Position numbers and translations under genes: made by a program. The notes under the pieces are model-generated. The model had not been told where the DNA came from, made no database searches, and saw nothing but the letters and a program-made list of their open reading frames with translations. From the NCBI GenBank assembly GCA_016286835.1, contig JAEEUD010000126.1, positions 1 through 5,761 of the forward strand: a stretch of DNA of 5,761 nt. Direction: 5' to 3'. Positions within the stretch are counted from its first letter, which is position 1. Each line of letters begins with the position of its first letter. The DNA comes from Pyramidobacter sp. (lineage in GTDB: Bacteria; Synergistota; Synergistia; Synergistales; Dethiosulfovibrionaceae). Positions 4,031 to 5,761 of this stretch are shown here, piece by piece.

Positions 4031-5743
4031 ATGCACTTTCGTAAAACGCTCGCGCTGACGCTCGCGCTGGCTGCCCTGTGCGCTTTCGGCGCGCGCGCCG
4101 AAGTTCCGCGCGGACAGGTCCTGGGCGAGCTGATGCGCGCGCTCGATCTGCCGTTCAAGACCGGCAGGACCTTCTTCGACGTCGACGAGGATACGCCTTA
4201 CGCGCAGGCGCTGGAGTCGGCGCTGTCGCTCGGCATCCTCTATCCCGCCGAGGACTTTTCGCCCGAGATCCCCTGCACCAACGCGGAGACGCTGATGTTC
4301 GCGCTCCAAGCGATGGGATTCCGCCACGAGGCGGAAACGGCGCGCTGGGCCGTGCCCCGCGCCGATAAAAAACAGCTGCCGCCGCACGTGGCCGGTTACG
4401 TTTCCGTGGCCCGCACGATGACGCCCGCCGCCCCCGCTTCAGTCACGTCAGATCCGTGGGGCAGCACCAGCGAGGCGCAGCTTTCCGCGGTGCTCCGCTG
4501 GGCCGAACAGTGCCGCCTCGGGGTTGCCTGGGACTATGCGATCGAACGTCCGCAGGGAACGCTGCGCCTGCACCGCGAAAACGTCGGCCGTCCCCCCAAG
4601 GGCTGGCGCGTGCAGCTCGGCGTGTTCGATTCGCAGGACCAGGCACAGCAGTTTGCCCGCAAACGCTCCCTTCCTGACCTGCCGCTGGCCGTCGAGAAGC
4701 TCGATTTCTGTTACGCCGTCGTCTCGCCGCTCGTGAGCAGCAGCGCGGAAGCCTGGCTGACCGCCGGCAGGCTGAGCAGCGGCGATTTCGGCGCCGTCGT
4801 CCAGCCCGAGTCCGGTGACAGCGAAGCCCTGTTCTGGGCTACGTTCACGCCGAGCAACGCGGGGGACGCCGTGGTCCGCATGAACCGCGCCGACAGCGCC
4901 GCAGCGCTGGGACGCCTTTCCGACATCGCCAAACGCAACGGCGCCGTCGCCGCCATGAACGGCGGTTACTTCGCCGGCTACGGCCCGATCGGTACGATCA
5001 TCGCCGAGGGCCTGCCCGTGACGCTCCCCTATTACAACCGCTCGATGGCCGCTTGGAACGCCAAGGGCAAAATGCACTTCGGCGGCGGCGAGTACCGCGC
5101 CCGCCTGTCGATCAACAAGTCCGCGCCCTTCCCCGTCGTCGTCAACGCCAACGTCGATTACGGCGCCACCGGCATCGTCACGCCCGCCCTGGGACGCTCC
5201 GAACGGCGCGCCGGCAACAACGGCACGATCGCCCGCGTCAAGGCCGGACGGATCACCGAGGCCGTGCCCGGCCTGCGTTTTTCGCGCGACATGCAGCCCG
5301 AAGAATGGCTGATCGTCACCCGCAGCGAGACGCTGGAGCTGAAAGAAGGCGACAGGGTCCGCCTTGAGACGCAGTGGCGCGAAGATCCCCCGTTCGCCCC
5401 CGACTACGCCGTGCAGGCCGGTCCGCTGCTCTACGCCCCCGGACACAAGTTCTGGGACGAGATGCTCAGCCCGAGCATCCTCAACATGCGCCACCCCCGC
5501 ACGCTCATCGGCAGCAACGGCAGACAGATGGTCTGGATCGTCGCCGACGGCCGTTCCTCATGGCACAGCCGCGGCCTGACGCTGACCGAAGCGTCGCGCC
5601 TGGGTCGCAAGCTGGGCCTGACCAGCCTGCTCAACCTCGACGGCGGCGGCTCGACCGAGATGTGGTTCGACGGTCACGTCGTCAACCGCCTCTCCGACGG
5701 CCGCGAGCGCAAAATGCCGTACGGGCTGATGGTGCTGAAGTAG
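4031..5743 (+). CDS. Secreted phosphodiester glycosidase (NAGPA-type) with SLH-like and SPOR-like modules
   Basis: This 570-residue protein begins with a signal peptide (HFRK, hydrophobic core 7-18, likely cleavage after ARA at 23). Residues 27-96 look like an S-layer-homology repeat: a RALDL helix, FFDVDEDTPYAQAL (48-61), LGILYPAEDFSP (67-78), then a TNAETLMFALQAMG helix. Residues 191-235 resemble a SPOR fold (GWRVQLGVF, then an AQQFARK helix, ending in a YAVVSPL strand), consistent with envelope or peptidoglycan association. The C-terminal half (about 265-570) is the phosphodiester glycosidase/DUF2233 domain: AAMNGGYF (307-314), QAGPLL (462-467), HPRTLIG (488-494), IVADGR (503-508), GLTLTEAS (515-522), and NLDGGGSTEMW (535-545). 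The family cleaves sugar-1-phosphodiester links and is related to mammalian uncovering enzyme. AAAGGAGAG (4013-4021) precedes the ATG. It is transcribed separately from the upstream operon. The substrate is unknown, with envelope polymers plausible. Confidence 0.88.
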   Translation: MHFRKTLALTLALAALCAFGARAEVPRGQVLGELMRALDLPFKTGRTFFDVDEDTPYAQALESALSLGILYPAEDFSPEIPCTNAETLMFALQAMGFRHEAETARWAVPRADKKQLPPHVAGYVSVARTMTPAAPASVTSDPWGSTSEAQLSAVLRWAEQCRLGVAWDYAIERPQGTLRLHRENVGRPPKGWRVQLGVFDSQDQAQQFARKRSLPDLPLAVEKLDFCYAVVSPLVSSSAEAWLTAGRLSSGDFGAVVQPESGDSEALFWATFTPSNAGDAVVRMNRADSAAALGRLSDIAKRNGAVAAMNGGYFAGYGPIGTIIAEGLPVTLPYYNRSMAAWNAKGKMHFGGGEYRARLSINKSAPFPVVVNANVDYGATGIVTPALGRSERRAGNNGTIARVKAGRITEAVPGLRFSRDMQPEEWLIVTRSETLELKEGDRVRLETQWREDPPFAPDYAVQAGPLLYAPGHKFWDEMLSPSILNMRHPRTLIGSNGRQMVWIVADGRSSWHSRGLTLTEASRLGRKLGLTSLLNLDGGGSTEMWFDGHVVNRLSDGRERKMPYGLMVLK

Positions 5744-5761
5744 TACGAACCGGCAAGGTCT

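Noticed and set aside
5146..5172. DYGAT in the glycosidase as an ApbE flavinylation site
   Set aside because: It lacks the required D-x-x-(S/D/T)-GA-(T/S) spacing and lies inside the catalytic domain fold, so it is likely coincidental.
4448..5494. Minus-strand open frame of 348 codons opposite the glycosidase gene
   Set aside because: The plus-strand frame carries all NAGPA motifs; the antisense frame has none and no plausible ribosome binding site was seen.
1..5761. CRISPR arrays, tRNA/rRNA genes, insertion sequences
   Set aside because: No regularly spaced repeats, no tRNA cloverleaf or rRNA signature, and no transposase motifs or terminal repeats were seen.

Overview
The window is a compact, GC-rich bacterial segment with TATAAT-type promoters, strong AGGAGG-type ribosome binding sites, a tetrahydrofolate riboswitch, ECF-type vitamin uptake, and a secreted protein with an S-layer-homology-like module. 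This mix suggests an anaerobic, diderm or Firmicute-like bacterium. The style resembles Synergistota (Pyramidobacter-like) or a GC-rich Clostridia/Negativicutes member. The assignment is inferred from gene content only.

Layout. Positions 36-608 (minus strand) encode a folate ECF transporter S component (FolT). Its leader, 611-821 on the minus strand, holds a promoter, a THF riboswitch aptamer (672-781), and a terminator hairpin (611-658) whose 3' arm contains the folT Shine-Dalgarno sequence. The divergent intergenic region (609-974) also has several inverted repeats between the two promoters. Rightward from there runs a five-gene operon: apbE (975-1988), a NusG domain II protein (1985-2353), a Gx-transporter/heptaprenyl-diphosphate-synthase-I-like membrane protein (2350-2874), a DUF4405 flavinylation-associated cytochrome b-like membrane protein (2871-3563) and a small DUF4491 membrane protein (3560-3847). 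Every junction is a 4-nt stop/start overlap (GTGA, ATGA, ATGA, ATGA), and a strong intrinsic terminator (3832-3861) overlaps the last stop codon. After a 169-nt spacer with its own promoter, positions 4031-5743 encode a secreted SLH-like/SPOR-like/phosphodiester-glycosidase protein.

How the genes may work together. ApbE attaches FMN covalently to extracytosolic proteins. The NusG-II and Gx-transporter families are, as I recall, those of EetA and EetB in the flavin-based extracellular electron transfer locus of Listeria and lactobacilli. DUF4405 proteins are membrane cytochromes that co-occur with flavinylation genes. The operon therefore reads as a reduced flavin-linked membrane redox module that lacks Ndh2, PplA and any visible FMN-acceptor domain in this window. 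It is the best candidate here for an under-described system. Divergent folT is a separate folate-uptake unit under feedback control. The glycosidase gene appears to be independently transcribed.
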